Assembly: GCA_021029095.1 (NCBI GenBank)
Contig: JAJOHG010000078.1
Location: 1-64,000, forward strand
Direction: 5' to 3'
Length of the DNA stretch: 64,000 nt
Source: Phellopilus nigrolimitatus
Taxonomy: Eukaryota > Basidiomycota > Agaricomycetes > Hymenochaetales > Hymenochaetaceae
The first letter of the stretch is position 1. Every line of letters begins with the position of its first letter. The position numbers and the translations under genes were made by a program. The notes under the pieces are model-generated. The model worked only from the letters and a program-made list of their open reading frames with translations. It made no database searches and was not told the origin of the DNA. Below, in pieces: positions 35,063 through 46,711 of the stretch.

Positions 35063-36667
35063 TTAATCCACGCAGATGATGTTTGCTCTAAAGTTCTCTG
35101 GAAGATACCCTCTATCTACATCCAAACCGCACTGCAGCACCCGCAAGCTCTCAAGCTCGACTCCAGCGGAGACCAGATAATCGCAAAGCCGTACTACAAA
35201 CCTGTGGGGCATGTAGCATTCGCGGAAGCTCAGCGAGCGAAGGTGTGTCGGGCGATTATCGTGTACGCGGTCCCGAGCTGCTTTCGAGGGCCAGCGCATC
35301 TCGATGTGGCTGTTTCTCGCTTCCAACATAAGATGTTCTAGCCGGGGAGGAACATGTTCCAGGATCTCGCCGAAACAGAGGACGTACGGCTCCTCTTCTT
35401 CGAGGATAATGTGTATGGATTTGAGCGATTCTTGACCCTTCCACAGATCCAGTATGTCCTCCTGCCAGAGCCCGTCGGAGCATTTCTCGCCGACGTACGT
35501 TATGGACAGCTTCAGCTCTGAGAGATTCGGGAGGCACAGGCACTCCGCGATCTTCTTCAGGGCGTCGTACGATTCTTCGGACCCTTCGGCGCTCATCGTC
35601 GCAGAGGTGACGTTCGGAAGCGTGCAGGACGCGAGCGGCGGCACACCCGAGCGGCTGCCGAACTCGCTCGTGATCGCAATCCCGAGGTGCTGCAACGACG
35701 GCACCGACCGCAGAAAGTCCATCAGACCTGGTAAATCGTCGAGGTGTCCCAGCGTCGCGCGGAAGTCCACCAAACTCGGGCCGAAGACGGCAGGCGGCGT
35801 GAAGTCGAAGACGTCCAGTCTCTCGAGGACGGGGAAGGACCACTGTTCGCAGAACCGGTACGTGTCGGGCCGCCCGCCGCCGTGTATCACCAGCCGCCGG
35901 AGCATCGGGAGCACGCAGTGGATCCGGTACGAGAGCCGCTCTGCGCCGTACGCCATGGCGTCGAGCTCAAACTCGCGCCATCTGTGTCTGTACGCAAGGA
36001 GGGTGTTTATGCGCGGGTGCCACCCCTGCGGCACGCTCCCGGGTCTGTAGCAGCTGGCGTCGCACGCGGGGTTGGCGCCCGGGCTCTGCACGCGGACTGC
36101 GAGCCCGAGATCGTGCGCCATCGCGATGCAGTGCTTGATGTAGTCGCTGCTCATTGCCGTGGTCAACGGGCGGCGCGACCACAGGCCGGGGGCGGACTGC
36201 AGGAGATTGCGGAAGCGGGAGCAGACCTGGGAGAGCTGGCACAGCTCGTGGCAGGTCTGCGCGGCGGTTTCGAATATAAGCAAAAGGACTTCGGGAGGGA
36301 GGGAACTCAGGCATGTCCCGTGGACTTCGGGGCTGGCTCGATTTTTCTCCGGTGTTGGCGCTTGCTCTTGGATAGTGTGGTTCAGCAGCCCTTGGATAGA
36401 CGGCGTTTCGTTGACTTTCTGGACCTTCGCACGTACGTCTGCAGGCTCAATATTATATTCACTATCGCCGACGTGTCTGCGTATTTTTTGGGGAATTTTC
36501 AGTAAACTTGCGACCGCGGTAGACGAAGAATATCAGACGTACCCGGGCGATATACGTTTAATTTCGTTGGCACCTACAAGTGGTCCAGCGTTCCAAAACA
36601 AATTGATTAACAATTTCCTCAGTTTGGCTATCGCGCCCCAAACCATACTAACTGAGGTCATCGACAT
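35063..36667 (-). CDS. Array F-box protein 7, GC-rich divergent member (512 aa, 2 exons)
   Basis: Exon 1 is 36667-36543 (125 bp, donor GTACGT) and exon 2 is 36476-35063 (acceptor ACGCAG), phase 2 as in its relatives. The F-box reads CLSSLPPEVLLLIFETAAQT followed by LSQVCSRFRNLLQSAPGLWS. Leucine-rich segments follow, including LKSIHIILEEEEPYVLCFG, ending PENFRANIICVD rather than FPNSEVVW. Exon 2 has much higher GC than the neighbouring F-box genes. Remnants of its HIILEEEEPYVL segment lie downstream of genes 8 and 13 (45350-45506 and 63345-63517). The first of three in-frame ATG codons was chosen. SCF substrate receptor by family, target unknown. Confidence 0.75.
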
Positions 36668-37513
36668 TAGCGGGCTGTGGGTGGATTTCGACGGCGAGCC
36701 TAAAAAAGTCTGATTGTTTGCGCTTAACTCAGGTCGTGTGCAGGAGAACCCACAGTCCTCGGCGTTTGTGTCTGAGCTCGAAGCTCGCGTACTGCAGCTT
36801 CCGCCGCCTTAAGCATGTTCGACAATGAGGATACAGCAAGGTATGCGCACCGTCTCTGGAACACATGACGTTTGCGTGACGCTGAACGGAGGCACAACGA
36901 GAGGAAATCAGATCTCGAAGTTAATGGGTGCACGGATCTAAATCTTGTTCATATCCATGTCAACACGGCAAACGGATCTGCTTGTGAGGAAACGCGTTCT
37001 TCAAGATGATCAAAATGTGATGTCGAGGTCCTTACATGCATAGACGGTGCAGCCGAGCCCCATATCGTCCTTCCTCCGGCCGAAACGAATATGGTAGTTT
37101 GCACAAATGAATGAAGTTGCAACATCTCCATTCATATACCTGCTTGCCGGGCTCCGGCTTGCAACGAGGAAACTTTTTTTTTTTTTTCGTTCGTTCGCAA
37201 TGCGCTCCAAGCCCCACTGTAGGCATTTGTTTGTTTTCATTTTGACGTCACGGCGATCAAGCAGGATTGATTGGGGGATCAACGTCGATCATGATTGCCG
37301 AAGCGCGTTACGGCCTTGTTTGCCCGGTCGGAGTTATAAAACGCGGGTGTCGGCTGCCCCGCCTTGGTAGACGATCGCCTGCCAGCCCCAGAGCGGCCAC
37401 GCCGGTCAGCCTACGCCGCCCCAGTCTTGCCTTAAAGCGCTCACCCGAAAGGCCAAAAGCCCTCGTCGCTCTTTTTTTCCGCACCTCACTTTCTTTTCAC
37501 ACCCCCCGCCACC
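36668..37513. other. Divergent promoter region of F-box gene 7 and the secreted glycoprotein gene
   Basis: No gene seen. It contains a T15-18 run near 37170 and, close to the plus-strand gene, a TATA box (listed separately) and a pyrimidine-rich leader ending CCGCCACC before the ATG. Confidence 0.5.
37335..37340 (+). promoter_or_regulatory. TATA box of the secreted glycoprotein gene
   Basis: TATAAA lies about 175 nt upstream of the ATG at 37514, followed by a C/T-rich leader. The context suggests a strongly expressed gene. Confidence 0.6.
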
Positions 37514-38870
37514 ATGTTCTCCGCAAAGCTCCTCCTCCTCGCCCTCTGCGCCGCCGCCGCGCGCGCGCAGACGCCATCCTACCTCTCGCCCGTGCTGCTC
37601 GAGCCGGGGAACGACGCCGGCATGTGTCTGACGGCGGCGGCCGACACGAACGGCGCCAACGTCCCGATCCTGCCGTGCACGGGCGAGGACAGCCAGAAGT
37701 GGACGTTCGACGGTGGGCGCGTGACGCTCTACGGCGGCTCGAAGTGCCTCGACGTCGCCGGCGGGGCCAACGTGGACGGCACCAAGCTCCAGATCTGGGA
37801 CTGCACCGCCAACGACGCGAACCAGCAGTTCTACTACACGAGCGACTTCCGGTGCGTTCGCGCACTTTCCGCCTCCTTCGTCTCGTCTCGTCTCGTCTTT
37901 CCTCACACTACTTTTTTTATTTCTCTCGCTTAGCCTCTCGTGGACTAACATGGGCAAGTGCGTCGACCTCCCGGGCGGATCCTTGAGCTCCGGGAACCAG
38001 GCGCAGATCTGGACGTGCGGGGCGGGCGACGCGAACCAGGTCTGGAACACGGGCTACCACATCAGCGCGCTGCCGAAGAAGTCCGAGAACGGGCAGACGG
38101 GCACGAACGACTGCGGCACGGGCTCCGCGGACGACTCGATGTGCCAGACGGTGTGGCTGAACGACGTGGACGACTTCTGCCTCTGGGCGCCGGCGAGCAC
38201 GGGCACGATCGGCGACACGGAGCGCGACGAGGTCGCGTGGTGCACGAAGAGCGGGCGCGGCGCGCGCACGATCCCCAACGGCGCGCTCAAGGGCGTGCAC
38301 TTTGTCAAGACGCCGGACTACGTGCAGGTGACCGGCGTCGGCGACCTGACGAAGATCAACATCAAAAAGGGCGACGCGGGAGGCGAGGTAAGAGATTACT
38401 ATTAATATTACTAAGCAGCGCGGTCCAGATTCTAACTCTTACAGCTGGACCCGCACGGCGCGGACGGGAACGGGAACCCGGTCGGCGGGCTCGTGTTCGG
38501 CAACTCGTTCGGCGCGAACAGGCAGTACCACGAGTGGACCAACTTCATGTCCGACAGCCAGTTCTGCTTCCGCGCGTGCACCGGCCCGAACGCCGCCCAG
38601 AACTGCCAGCACATCTACGACGTCATGGGCTGCGACTGGAACATGCCCGCCAACTACGACCCCGGCGTGTTCGAGAGCTGCGCCGGCGACGACGACCTGC
38701 CCATGGGCGTGTACGGCTCCTCCACCTGGTACCAGGGCGTCAGCCCCACCCCCGCCGCGCACCCCGTCGCGAGCTCGAGCAGCTGTCGCACCCTCCCGAC
38801 CGTCAGCGTCGCGCCCGTCAATAAGCGCCGCGCCATGAAGACCGTCCACGCGACCCCGACGCCGCTCTGA
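37514..38870 (+). CDS. Secreted lectin-like 'macrofage activating glycoprotein' family protein (405 aa, 3 exons)
   Basis: Exons 37514-37851, 37934-38387 and 38445-38870 keep frame. Residues 1-18 form a signal peptide (MFSAKLLLLALCAAAARAQ). Residues ~28-155 hold two ricin-B-type (beta-trefoil) lectin repeats: CLTAA...QKWTF, KCLDVAGG...LQIWDC, KCVDLPGG...AQIWTC. A Cys-rich region follows with DDFCLWAP, GDTERDEVAWCTKSGRG and the Trp/Tyr-rich segment typical of this basidiomycete family (QYHEWTNFMSDSQFCFRAC, CQHIYDVMGCDWN). The tail is Ser/Pro-rich. The name comes from the family; the role in the fungus is unknown, but cell-surface or extracellular carbohydrate binding is likely. The ATG has a good context (GCCACC). 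Its high-GC codon use contrasts with the F-box genes. Confidence 0.92.
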
Positions 38871-39562
38871 TCGCTCCCCGAACGCTCTCTTTTTTGTTAT
38901 TTTCTTTTTACACGGACTTTCTGGACTCGGCGTTTACAATGAACTTTGCTCTGGTCGGAGCAGCGGTTCACTCCTTTTCCCTGGTTATCTATCGAACTTC
39001 GCACGGACGTATCCATACCTTACTCGATTGCTCCTAGTCGCATACCATTCGTAGTCTTCCCATGTATCATACTATCTCGAACACTAATGTGACCACACGA
39101 AGGAAAGACGCACCTCGTGCTGGAGAACATCTTCATGTGGTTCGAAGAAGTCTGGCAGTGGCAAGAACCCGAGGAATCATTCGTCATTTACAAATGACAA
39201 TATGCAAAAAGAAAAGAAATCTCGCCGGCAGCGCTCGGCATCAGATAGCACAGTACTTTTTGGACAATGCCGAAGATGCCGAGACGAAGTTACGATCATC
39301 GATGACGTCATAGTCATACTTCCAGCCGGTTAAGCGAATCTTGCTACTACCCGGCATCTCGGCAAAAGCACATCAACCCTTTATTTTGAGTCAGGCTTAA
39401 AGACTGTCATTACATGTATATATTTACGAAAAACCACAGTAAAAAAAGGAATCAATAAGTATACAGCCCGGCCGAACCACGTATAAAGAAAGTAATACAA
39501 AGATATGGCATGTGTTCAAGTTCCAGGAGGCAATAATAGTAGATGGTGGACGGTCCAGAGAT
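38871..39562. other. Intergenic, convergent 3' ends
   Basis: Between the glycoprotein gene (plus) and the transporter gene (minus). No gene seen. Confidence 0.4.
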
Positions 39563-41021
39563 CTATGAGCCGGACGTCCGCGGACGCTGCTTCTCCCTGT
39601 ACTCGACGCTCGCGTACCACGCGCCGCCAATCAGCGTCAGCAGGATCCCGAGGGCGTTCACAGGCGTGATCGTGAGGTCGAACATGAACACCGCGAACAG
39701 GATCGTTAGCACCTGCTTCACATTCGCTAAATGGATGCGTTAGATATGATACATCGAGCGATCAACAATGCGGGCGGACGGCACGCACCGGCGACGGTCA
39801 TGCTCAGCGCGCCGACCTTCTTGTTCGCGGTGAAGCTGACGACATTGAGCGCAAACGCGAGGAGGCCGTTCGCCGCGAGCGCGAGCGCGCGCGGCGCGCC
39901 CATCTCGTGGTGCGCCGACGCGCGCACGCGCTCGAGCTCGCCCGAGACGGCCGCGACGGCGACGCACTGGATGAACGCGAGCGGCGACATGCGCGCGAGG
40001 AGGTCGAGCGGGTGCAGCTGCAGCCGCATCCGCGCGCGCGCGGGCAGGGGCGCGCCGGACGAGGGCGCGCGGTGGTGCGTGGAGCTGAAGGAGCCGGAGG
40101 AGCTCGAGCTCGGCTGCGGCGACTGGAGGACGTTGGTGGAGACGGTTTTGAGCGCGGCGAGGAAGGTGCCCAGGAGCGTGAGCAGCAGGCCCCAGGTCGT
40201 GAAGTAGTAGTCTCCGAATGTGCTGGGGTGGGATTGGTTTGGAATTGAATTGGAATTGCAGATAAGAGATATGCGAGTGGGCACGACTACTCACGCAAAA
40301 CCGACGCCTGCGATGACGGGCAGGAGAGAGACGACCTTCCTCCCGCTGAAGCGGGTTTGCAGGAACACGAATGAGATGGCCATGACAAAAATAGGCGTCG
40401 CGGCTCGCACCACTTGATGGAACTAGGCGCGCGATCTCAGCAAATGATCTCTGTGAAGGAAGAACCGAAGACGGCAGCGACACTCACCGGGACAGTGACC
40501 AGACCAAGACTGAGATTGCTCACGGCGATGTTCACGGTGTACAGCACGCTGAACGCAGCGAGCACCGCGTTCTCGGATAGCGAGAGCTGGCGCGGCTCGA
40601 AGAAGCCGCGCTCCATCAGGACGTGGCCGCCGAGGCTCCCGAAGAGCGCGTGCAGCGCGGTGAGGGTGTACGGGAAGGGGAAGCGCACGAGGACGAACTT
40701 GTTGTAGAGCGTGAGGCCGAGGTTCGAGAGGAAGTAGAGCGCGAGCCACGAGAGCTGCGCGTTCGCGGCGAGCGCCGACGGCAGGCGGAGATGACGGGTG
40801 CGCCGGGCGGGCGCGCCGTCCGCGTCCGCCGCGGGCTCGGGTCTGAAGTCTTGGTCCTGGGTGGACGTGCGCGAGATGAGGGGGACCTCGACGCTGGTGC
40901 GCTCGTCGCGCGAGAACGAGAACGAGGACGAGGGCGATGCGAGGGGGAGCGCCACCGCGGAGCGTACCCATGTTTTCGTCCACGGCGACGCTGCGAGCAC
41001 GTCGCGCAAGGCTTGTTGCAT
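39563..41021 (-). CDS. TPT-domain (triose-phosphate/nucleotide-sugar) transporter (419 aa, 4 exons)
   Basis: Exons 41021-40488, 40422-40295, 40222-39789 and 39726-39563 join in frame. After a ~90-residue polar N-terminus come about ten hydrophobic helices with TPT/SLC35 hallmarks: YFLSNLGLTLYNKFVLVRFP, LHALFGSLGG, VSNLSLGLVTVPFHQVVRAA, LQTRFSGRKVVSLLPVIAGV and, near the C-terminus, SMTVAGNVKQVLTILFAV. The KQ and KFVL positions match fungal Golgi/ER-type members, but the substrate cannot be read from sequence. The loop between helices 6 and 7 is long and Ser/Pro-rich. Three truncated fragments of this gene are scattered in the F-box arrays (26962-27060, 55962-56035 and 60295-60590), so this is the source copy. 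Confidence 0.92.
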
Positions 41022-42289
41022 GGATTTGCTGTTCGCAGTGTCGAGATGCTAGTCTGGAAGATGTTTCAGGTGAGCTCGACGTCGACGAACGGCAGAGACG
41101 ACGCACAGCTACATGCGGACATGGAGGAAAGGGACATGTCGGCAGCGTGCGACCAGATGCTGCGGCACAGGTTTCGGTTGGCCGAAACTCTTTTTTCATC
41201 CACAACATATCTTGGCAGGTCATGTTAATCTCTCAATTAATTGTTTTTGATCTTCCTTGAAACTTTTCCATATGGTCGTTTCAACTAATAATCCCGGGGG
41301 AGCGACAATTACCGTGGCTAAACGTGCTAACTGCTCTCAACGAATGCCGTAACGACTGATGGGTACGTGTACATGTACTATTGAAGCTGTGCTCGTCACC
41401 GATCTAACGCCTCTAGCTTATTGCTATGCCCAGCGCAACAGCCTTAGAAGAATCTTCTTGTCAGTAATTTACCGCCAGCGGGAAGGGCAACGCTCAGCAT
41501 CCTTTACGTTCTGCTGATTGGACTGAAGGAGAAGCCAACAACGTCCGAGACATGTATTGATCGAATAGGTCTTGACAAGCCAGCTGAACTCCTGTTGCAC
41601 ATGCTCCGCTGCCGTGTTATCGCACTACTAGATTCCTTCACATGTCTACCCGCGTTTCTGACATGTTCTACTCTCGCACCCGAAGCTGCGGGCGGCTTGT
41701 GAGTCGGACGTCGACGTTTAACAAGTATTACGGTCTTCGGAAGACCAAGTCTGCGGCAGGCAGAACTTTGCTATTAGTAACTTCATCATGAGAACTGGGC
41801 GTCCTGTCTAGACGGTTTGCTTGTGCTCAGCGTTACTGTGCAAACGGCGACGAGCAACATGGCCACACCCAAGGATACCCCGACTTGCATGGTATCACGA
41901 TCAGTCCCGGTTCCGACGACTTTCATCACTTCTGCGAGCGATGGATGCTCCCGAAATCGAAAAACCGGGTCCATGCCCTGGCCAATCTTCGCTCAAATCT
42001 TGGAGTCGTTAGAACGCCTTCGTGGCTGAGGATACTGGGGTTGCACTTTACGCCCTAACCAATTCTTTTGGGAGGCACGGTTTCCCGTCTCGAAAGCTTC
42101 AGTCTACGTCAAACACGGGGCACTCCGTCTCCGGTCGACCCATCCAGATAACTCCGAAATGCCTCCCGTTACGTGTCGTATGTACAAAAAAATATAGAGA
42201 AAAAGCAATGGTGATACACAGAGTCTGCCGCTCACACTTGATGGACGAGGGAGAGGGGACCGTCAGGATCTGGTATGAGGCTGAGAGCG
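41022..42289. other. Intergenic, no gene seen
   Basis: Upstream of the transporter gene. Only short frames occur. The part near 42070-42110 (CTTCAGTCTA-GTCAAA) matches 60620-60650, so it belongs to a copied block. Confidence 0.45.
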
Positions 42290-42490
42290 GTCAGTGGGAT
42301 ACGACGGTCAAATGACTAGTTGGGAGAGAATCAGACGTGATCGGGTGGCTAGCGCACTCGCCTGTCTTTCCTTGTCTTTTGCATACAGGCTATTAAATTT
42401 ACATCAAACATGTATTCCGTGCACACGTTTTCTGCCAGCGAGACTTGCGGCGATGGAGGTCCAATCCTCTGTCAGAACGCTATGTCTATC
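42290..42490 (+). repeat. Dispersed repeat with tRNA-like boxes, copy 1
   Basis: A segment starting near GGTCAGTGGGAT and containing TGGCTAGCGCACTCGCCTG (box-A-like) and, about 100 nt on, GGAGGTCCAATCC (box-B-like). Related copies lie at 60680-60850, 45552-45674 (continued at 46361-46390 after a MITE) and 63560-63740. It could be a SINE or a duplicated tRNA-derived relic. Box spacing is too long for a working tRNA unless an intron is assumed. Confidence 0.5.
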
Positions 42491-42966
42491 AAGAACCACA
42501 ACACGACTGCACTGTTGGAATGACGAGCTCGATCGTTGCGTCATCATTGTTTATTTGTTTTTATCGGTCCGTAAAGTATAAGTAGGTGCTGTGCATGTAC
42601 ATTTTCTCTTATCCATTTGCCTCAGAGCTCAGTAGGCCAAACGCGAATTTTTATTAAATCCTCTAAGCTACGAAAACTACAACATGCACTGGTTACACAA
42701 GCATTAGTTTTCTATGCCGATGCAGATGAGTATGACATACCGTCATGGACCTCACTGTGGTCCATGACATCAGAAGAAGAATCGGGTGATTGTGAGAACT
42801 AGATACCGGATATAATTATTTACGTCTTACAGTTCGTGTTCGCTTCGAGCCGTGTATTCGTGCTGAGCGTCGACCTCTCGACAACGTTAAGACTTCTAAG
42901 ACTAGGATACGCGGTCTCAAACACGGCACGCACGTACCCATCACCGCCACAGAGTGAAAAAAAAGG

Positions 42967-44569
42967 ATGCCTTTCTCACTCGAACGGAGCAGCTTGTCTG
43001 CGTTACTGCCTTTCTTCTCCGCTGTGCCGAAAGGCGGTGGAGACTTGAACACTGACCTGTTCTGGGGAAAGTTGGTCAAGGAACAGTGCGTGATGATCAT
43101 TCGATCGACGACTTCGCGATGTTTATTTCTCGTGCAGGAGCTTGACCCTCGATACTTCAAGCGTGACGCATGTTGCCAGAGCCGGAGCAATTAAAAGTGC
43201 AAGGATGTTGCAGGGAAAGGCCGTTGCGATTCTTCTCACTCTGCAGACCTTGAGATGGTCACTGGAAGAGATAAACGCGACGTTTAAAGAGCATATTGAT
43301 GGCATGGCACTCAGGCATGGCTTGGACAGCTTGCCAGACGAGATTCTTTCACAGATACTGGGTTCCGTTACATCGGAGTTCACAGAGGCTTTGAGGCTTT
43401 CGCATGTCTGCTTGCGGTTCAGACAAGTGACGCTGGACTCTTCTCGTATCTGGGAAAATTGCAGGCTGGACACAATCATGAACCCTCGGCAAATCGGGGC
43501 TCTCGTAGACAGGAAACGGAATTGCCCGCTTAAGATCTGCATTGTCGGCCAGATCCGGTGCAATAATTGGTGTCGACGCGTGGAGACCCTATTCTCTCTG
43601 AAAGATCGGATAGAGGACCTCGAATTCCGATGGTTGTCCGTTGATGACAGTAAAGAAATTTCAAGACAGTATAATGAATTTCAAATGGCCAATCTTCGCA
43701 AATTGACTATCCAAGCGTACAGTTCTGAAACCTCCGATTTCTATGCGTTGTGGTCCTTGCCGAATCTCAAATGCTTATGGCTCACAAATTTCATCCCCGC
43801 GCCAGTCTTTCAACAAATATCTTACTGCCGTATGAGATTCACGGACAACAACTGGTCACTTCATTACTTGAGTGCTTTTCTTCGATCATTGTCATCCCTG
43901 GAAACTCTGGAGATTGAACTCGATAACCTTACTAGTAATGAGGTGGAGCGCTACGAAGAGGGGTATGACGGTTACGACGCCGACAACAACTACGACGACG
44001 ACAGTCCCTGGATCTCCAATGTCGCTTCTTTCTCTTTCAGCGTCATCGGAAGGACACTGATACCGGATGCGAAACGCATCCTTGAAGCCATTCGTCTAAA
44101 CGTCACTGAGTTATCACTCACTATCGTTTATCCCAAGTACCACCTTTACAATTCCAAAGTCTATTGGCGACAATTGTATTTCCTTAGATTAATACGACAC
44201 TTCCCAATGGTCGAGAAACTCGAGCTCCATCTCTCAGGGCCCGATCCCGACCCAGGGCTCGATCCCGACTATCATTTATATTTTGACGAAATCCTATTCC
44301 GTGTGCCTCGAACCTTGCAGAACCTTCGAATTGAGGCGCCAGGACACACTTTATCCATGAGTGGTTGTGATCATACACCCCCTCGACTCCGTACTCTTCA
44401 GTTTCGCAATTGCGACAGATTGAATCTTCAAATGCTCGAGGACGCCCACGATGGTTTCCTCCTTAATGAAGTGGTGATCGGAAAGGTCGAGATTGTCGGC
44501 TGCCGTCTAGTAGAAAAAGAAAAACTCCAAGACGCTTTCCCGAACTCGGAGGTCGTTTGGAAAACTTGA
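42967..44569 (+). CDS. Array F-box protein 8 (516 aa, 2 exons)
   Basis: Exon 1 is 42967-43085 (119 bp, donor GTGCGT) and exon 2 is 43138-44569. It begins MPFSLERSSLSALLPFFSAV. Then come the helical stretch, the F-box (DSLPDEILSQILGSVTSEFT plus SHVCLRFRQVTLDSSRIWENC), the segment TLFSLKDRIEDLEFRWLSVD shared almost verbatim with gene 12, an acidic loop (GYDADNNYDDDSPW) and the C-terminus AFPNSEVVWKT. The repeated SGPDPDPGLDPDYH is a local expansion of a DPD motif. Its close match to gene 12 over the central third suggests recent duplication or gene conversion. Intact by sequence. Confidence 0.88.
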
Positions 44570-45551
44570 TCTAGTGCTTCCAAAATACGTGAGCTCGTTC
44601 ATTTGGTTAAACAATATCTTCTCTAATATACCGCCCTTACATAGGTGTACACAGGAACCTTCCTCCATAATCACAAAAGACCTTCATATCTCATTTCCAA
44701 TGTTTTCGATTCACTCTTGAAGAGAAGCAAGGTAACGCTTCTCCTCGCATTAAGCGCCTTCCTTGTCATCATCTTCCCTCCGCTTTTTTGTAATCTTTGT
44801 TTCTTGTCTAATACGCTTGCATCGTGTATGCGCTCAGACCTATATTTGCACTTTCACGCCTCTGGCAGCACTAGCAAAAATTGTCCGGCCGACGCTACCT
44901 ATATGCCCGTGAAGATAGCATTAATTTTGTCTTCGCGACATTCTCGTGCCAGAGTATTTGAGATGGGATAGACTACTCGTGTTTATGAAATTATGAGAGT
45001 TTCTGTATCGCCTTTACAAGAAGAGAAGGAGGGAGACGGCGGGAGAAACATCGTTTGAAGCATGGGATCTTTCTCGATCGGTCGTACACCGCCAACGCCC
45101 TCCAAATTCATGATTCCTATACGAGCGCTGGTATAGCGCATCAGCATCGTTTATATGTTAAACACACCTAGGAAGACAGATACATGGGTCGACGACGCCC
45201 AGCACCTTCGCACACGGAGATTTGGCGTTTCGAGCGAGGTCTTCCCGAGGGCAGTTGCTGAGCTTAGCGGCAGGACGGCGTCGAGGACGAATGTCTTGCG
45301 GTGACTCGATGTATCGGCGGGTAATGCGCCGACGATCCTTGGCTGGGGGTGTCCTGGCTTTGCTTAACCATGAGACTTTCAGGTCTCTGCATGTTGTCCT
45401 TGTGGAAGAGGAATCGTACGTCTTTTGTTCCTACGAGGTCCTGGAGCTCCCTCGAAACTGGGACGTCTCATGCTTGAAAACAGACTGCGGCTGTGTTTCT
45501 ATCTGAAATGGCATCCCACGCGAGGAGTTTCTGATGCGCCGAAGCATCTGA
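44570..45551. repeat. Copied 3' flank of F-box gene 8 with a gene-7-type remnant
   Basis: Matches 62594-63560 downstream of gene 13 over most of its length (shared landmark CGTTTATATGTTAAACA). At about 45350-45506 (plus) it carries a decayed piece of a gene-7-like F-box gene: LHVVLVEEESYVFCSYEVLE corresponds to IHIILEEEEPYVLCFGEILE of gene 7. No intact gene is present. Confidence 0.75.
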
Positions 45552-45674
45552 TGGTTAATTGACTGGTCGGGCAAGAGTGGGATTTGAACGGATGACTGGT
45601 GCACTCGCTAAAATTTCGCTGTAAGTTCGCAGTCTTGCATATGATGCATAATATTCATATCAGATACTCCGTAC
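45552..45674 (+). repeat. Dispersed tRNA-like repeat, copy interrupted by a MITE
   Basis: Similar to 42290-42490 and 63560-63740. The copy is cut by the MITE at 45675-46352 and its end (GGCGATGGAGGTTCAAT) resumes at 46361-46390. Confidence 0.5.
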
Positions 45675-46352
45675 TAGGGCTCCGCACCGTAACCGTAATT
45701 ACGGTTTACGGCCGTACCGTATACGGTTACGGACCGTATCGTATGAACCACAGCAAGAGAAAAATACGGCACCGTATTGTACGGTCCGTACCCGTATTGT
45801 ACCCGTATAATACGGTCGTATACGGCCGTAAATACGGCATACGGCATTATTGAACATATATGAAGGTTTTGAGAATTTATTTATTTATTTTTAACTATTT
45901 TATACCTTATTTGGTATCCACATTATTGCCAGATTTAGTAGAGCATCAATATTATAAGAATACGTACATGACCCGACTTCTATGATGGTCCCGAATGCTG
46001 TGCTCGCCGACTCTGCCGAGAGCCGCATCTACGGAATAAATAAAAGAAATAAAAACAGTGAAAGGTACGCACGTTTTTCCGATAGTTAATGGAGAAAAAC
46101 AGCTCGAACAGACTGCTAGTTTGTAGTCTGGATGTTCACGATGCCGTCTGTCTTCTTTAGTGATGATTCAACAGGGCTTCGGCACGGTGCGTCAATGTAC
46201 GTGCCGTAACGCCGTATACGGCCGTATTGATACGTGCCGTACCGTACGTTGCCTCTAAAACCCAAGATACGGCACGTTTTTATACGGTCCGTGCCCGTAT
46301 ACGGGGTCGCGTTATACGGCCGTATCCGTATACGGTACGGTGCGGAGCCCTA
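45675..46352. mobile_element. hAT-like MITE, 678 bp, with perfect 8-bp TSD
   Basis: Terminal repeats TAGGGCTCCGCACCGTA, flanked by CTCCGTAC at 45667-45674 and 46353-46360. It shares its terminus with the MITE at 28768-29640 but differs inside. Subterminal TACGG/CCGTA repeats occur in both orientations. No transposase. Confidence 0.92.
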
Positions 46353-46711
46353 CTCCGTACTCCCGGCGATGGAGGTTCAATAAGTAAACTATCTTTATGA
46401 GCCACTGTATTTAGCGTTTATCGTGAGCCACGGTGACATTGTACTGAGCGCAGCTAGCCGTCATATAAGAATTTTTTGTGTGGTATCCATGAGGATTTCA
46501 AGCCAATGCAGATGTGTACATAATACGAGCGGACGACAACTTTGTGATCGTGAGAACTAGGTAGATACCGAAATATAAATGATTATGTAACCTATGGTTC
46601 CACGCTGGCATTTGCGCCGAGCATCGACCTTTCGACGCAACATTAAGATTTGTAAGATTAGGATAAGCGGTCTCGAAACTCGTACCCAACTCTGCCTCGA
46701 AGTCGAAAAGG

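Noticed and set aside
35256..36505. Long alternative frames over F-box gene 7
   Set aside because: GC-rich shadows. Only the called frame contains the F-box and leucine-rich pattern and splices like the paralogues.
37267..38824. Long Arg/Ala/Pro-rich frames over the secreted glycoprotein gene (for example 37958-38824)
   Set aside because: Shadow frames of a high-GC gene. The signal peptide, lectin motifs and splice sites all support the called frame.
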